Below are positions 62,960 to 64,000 of a stretch of 64,000 nt of DNA, piece by piece. Source of the stretch: an uncultured Bacilli bacterium (GTDB lineage: Bacteria > Bacillota_I > Bacilli_A > RFN20 > CAG-631); the NCBI GenBank assembly GCA_934201705.1, contig CAKPXF010000001.1, forward strand, positions 62,001 to 126,000, written 5' to 3'. The notes below the pieces were generated by a model. The model saw nothing but the letters and a program-made list of their open reading frames with translations, was not told the origin of the DNA and did not search any database. Both the position numbers and the translations under genes were made by a program. Each line of letters starts with the position of its first letter. Position 1 is the first letter of the stretch.

Positions 62960-63942
62960 TCTATGATATCTTCATCATCTACATCATGATATCCCATAAA
63001 TGCTCTTGTATTTATAAAAGTGTTATTAGCATTAGTATTTTTTAGTTCCATATAGGTATCCTGTAATATCTTTTGAATATAAGCATAAGCTTCAAAGAAT
63101 TCCATTTTATTAATATTATCAAAATCTAATCTTATAGTGTTTTTATCAAAGCAATATGTTTCTTCATCAAACCATTTATTAATGTAACCTCCAAGACTTA
63201 AGCTATATCCTTTTTCTTCTTCAATGAAGGTATAGAATATATATTTACATTTTGATTTTACAATTTTTGAATTTGATAAGTGTTCAAACCATGCTTTTAT
63301 TAGTTCTTTTTCATTTTTATAGTTGTTTTCAAAATATGTAATGCAATATTCTAATTTATCATCTTCTTTTTTTAATTCTTTTATACAAGCACCAGTAAAT
63401 TTTTGCTTTTTAAATGCTTTTACTAAATCATCGCTTATACAAAGCCTTAAATCAAATAATTCTTTGTCAAAAGGAATAGATTTATCTGTATATATTTTCC
63501 TCATAGTAGCAATATGCTTATCATTTTCATCAAAATTGTATGTTGTATAAGCAATGCCACTATTAAATGATCTAATTGGGATAACCTCTTTTGGTAACAT
63601 TAAATAATAGTCACCATCGATTTTAATATTTTTATTGCGTACACTGAGTTCAACCTTTTTAAATAACAAGTTAGATGCTAAATTATTACTATTTAAATAA
63701 TCATATACTCGTTTAGTTATTAGGAAAAACGGATGAAGAAGCGAATACATAAAATCTTGCATGCTTTTTTCCTCATTATATGAAATATCACTTGTTACAG
63801 CTTCTTTAACATTTTCATAAATCCACATAATAGTTTCTTTATCATATCTATAATGATTTTTATCAGTTCCCACTTTAAAACCTTCAACGTCGTAATAAAA
63901 ATTATAGTCATCGCCAAAATCTGTACTTTTTATTATTTTCAT
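62947..63942 (-). CDS. Protein of unknown function
   Basis: The 331-residue, Lys/Asp/Tyr-rich protein has no signal, membrane helix or known motif. Secondary structure looks mixed alpha/beta. The nearest ribosome-site-like AAAGGAG is about 15 bases from ATG, which is long. It is probably in an operon with the partly visible gene upstream. The terminator repeat follows its stop directly. Confidence 0.6.
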   Translation of the reverse strand: MKIIKSTDFGDDYNFYYDVEGFKVGTDKNHYRYDKETIMWIYENVKEAVTSDISYNEEKSMQDFMYSLLHPFFLITKRVYDYLNSNNLASNLLFKKVELSVRNKNIKIDGDYYLMLPKEVIPIRSFNSGIAYTTYNFDENDKHIATMRKIYTDKSIPFDKELFDLRLCISDDLVKAFKKQKFTGACIKELKKEDDKLEYCITYFENNYKNEKELIKAWFEHLSNSKIVKSKCKYIFYTFIEEEKGYSLSLGGYINKWFDEETYCFDKNTIRLDFDNINKMEFFEAYAYIQKILQDTYMELKNTNANNTFINTRAFMGYHDVDDEDIIEINL

Positions 63943-63964
63943 ATGTTAACTTAGAATCTCCTTT

Positions 63965-64000
63965 CTATTTTATAAATAGTTCAAGTATTGCATCACATGC
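63965..64000 (-). CDS. C-terminal end of a gene that continues beyond the window
   Basis: Eleven codons (A-C-D-A-I-L-E-L-F-I-K) and a TAG run into the right edge. The ribosome site of the 62947 gene comes right after. The stretch is too short to assign. Confidence 0.35.
   Translation of the reverse strand, partial: ACDAILELFIK

Overview
The window is AT-rich DNA (roughly 30% GC by eye) read with the standard bacterial code. Trp is always TGG in the conserved genes. Stops are mostly TAA, some TAG, and TGA ends only two intact genes (16461 and 50598). Strong AGGAGG-type ribosome sites, classical lipoprotein signals, the order plsX-rnc-ftsY-ylxM-ffh and a MsmK-less sugar ABC transporter suggest a low-GC Gram-positive of the Bacilli/Mollicutes-related gut type (RF39, Acholeplasmatales or Erysipelotrichia-like). 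That placement is inference.

1-22941 (all minus strand) is a Gram-positive polysaccharide-utilisation locus in two operons. The upstream operon (22941 to 15232) encodes a GH110-like beta-helix enzyme, a DUF4434 protein, a GH78 alpha-L-rhamnosidase, an SGNH esterase and an (alpha/alpha)6-barrel glycosidase, none with an export signal. The downstream operon (15115 to beyond base 1) encodes a 1415-residue surface protein, two sugar permeases (one fused to a lipoprotein LppM-like domain), a solute-binding lipoprotein, a second surface protein, two paralogous lipoprotein glycosidase-like proteins and a GH127-like enzyme. Together they look built to bind, trim, import and finish a plant glycan with arabinose, galactose and rhamnose, such as pectin side chains. 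The transport ATPase and any dedicated regulator are not in the window.

23125-33797 holds a DUF697-like membrane protein, a diguanylate cyclase, three large lipoproteins in one operon, and mntP behind a yybP-ykoY (Mn2+) riboswitch.

33945-39203 is a small decaying accessory island: a solitary antitoxin, an AlbA_2/ATPase-type regulator broken by two in-frame stops, a DUF4417 gene broken by one, a toxin-like/immunity-like pair, a 22-codon leader-like ORF, a candidate small RNA, and an Xre/ImmA-type pair. Related 36-bp repeats lie at 35948 and 38987. tRNA-His follows.

39497-64000 is mostly housekeeping: a histidine phosphatase, ung, tRNA-Ile, ymdB, ffh, ylxM, ftsY, rnc, plsX, pcrA, ligA, a U32 protease-like protein, an MFS transporter, an Mrp ATPase and asd. 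Small membrane and unknown proteins are mixed in. The right edge has two unknown proteins with duplicated 59-bp terminators and a gene fragment between them.
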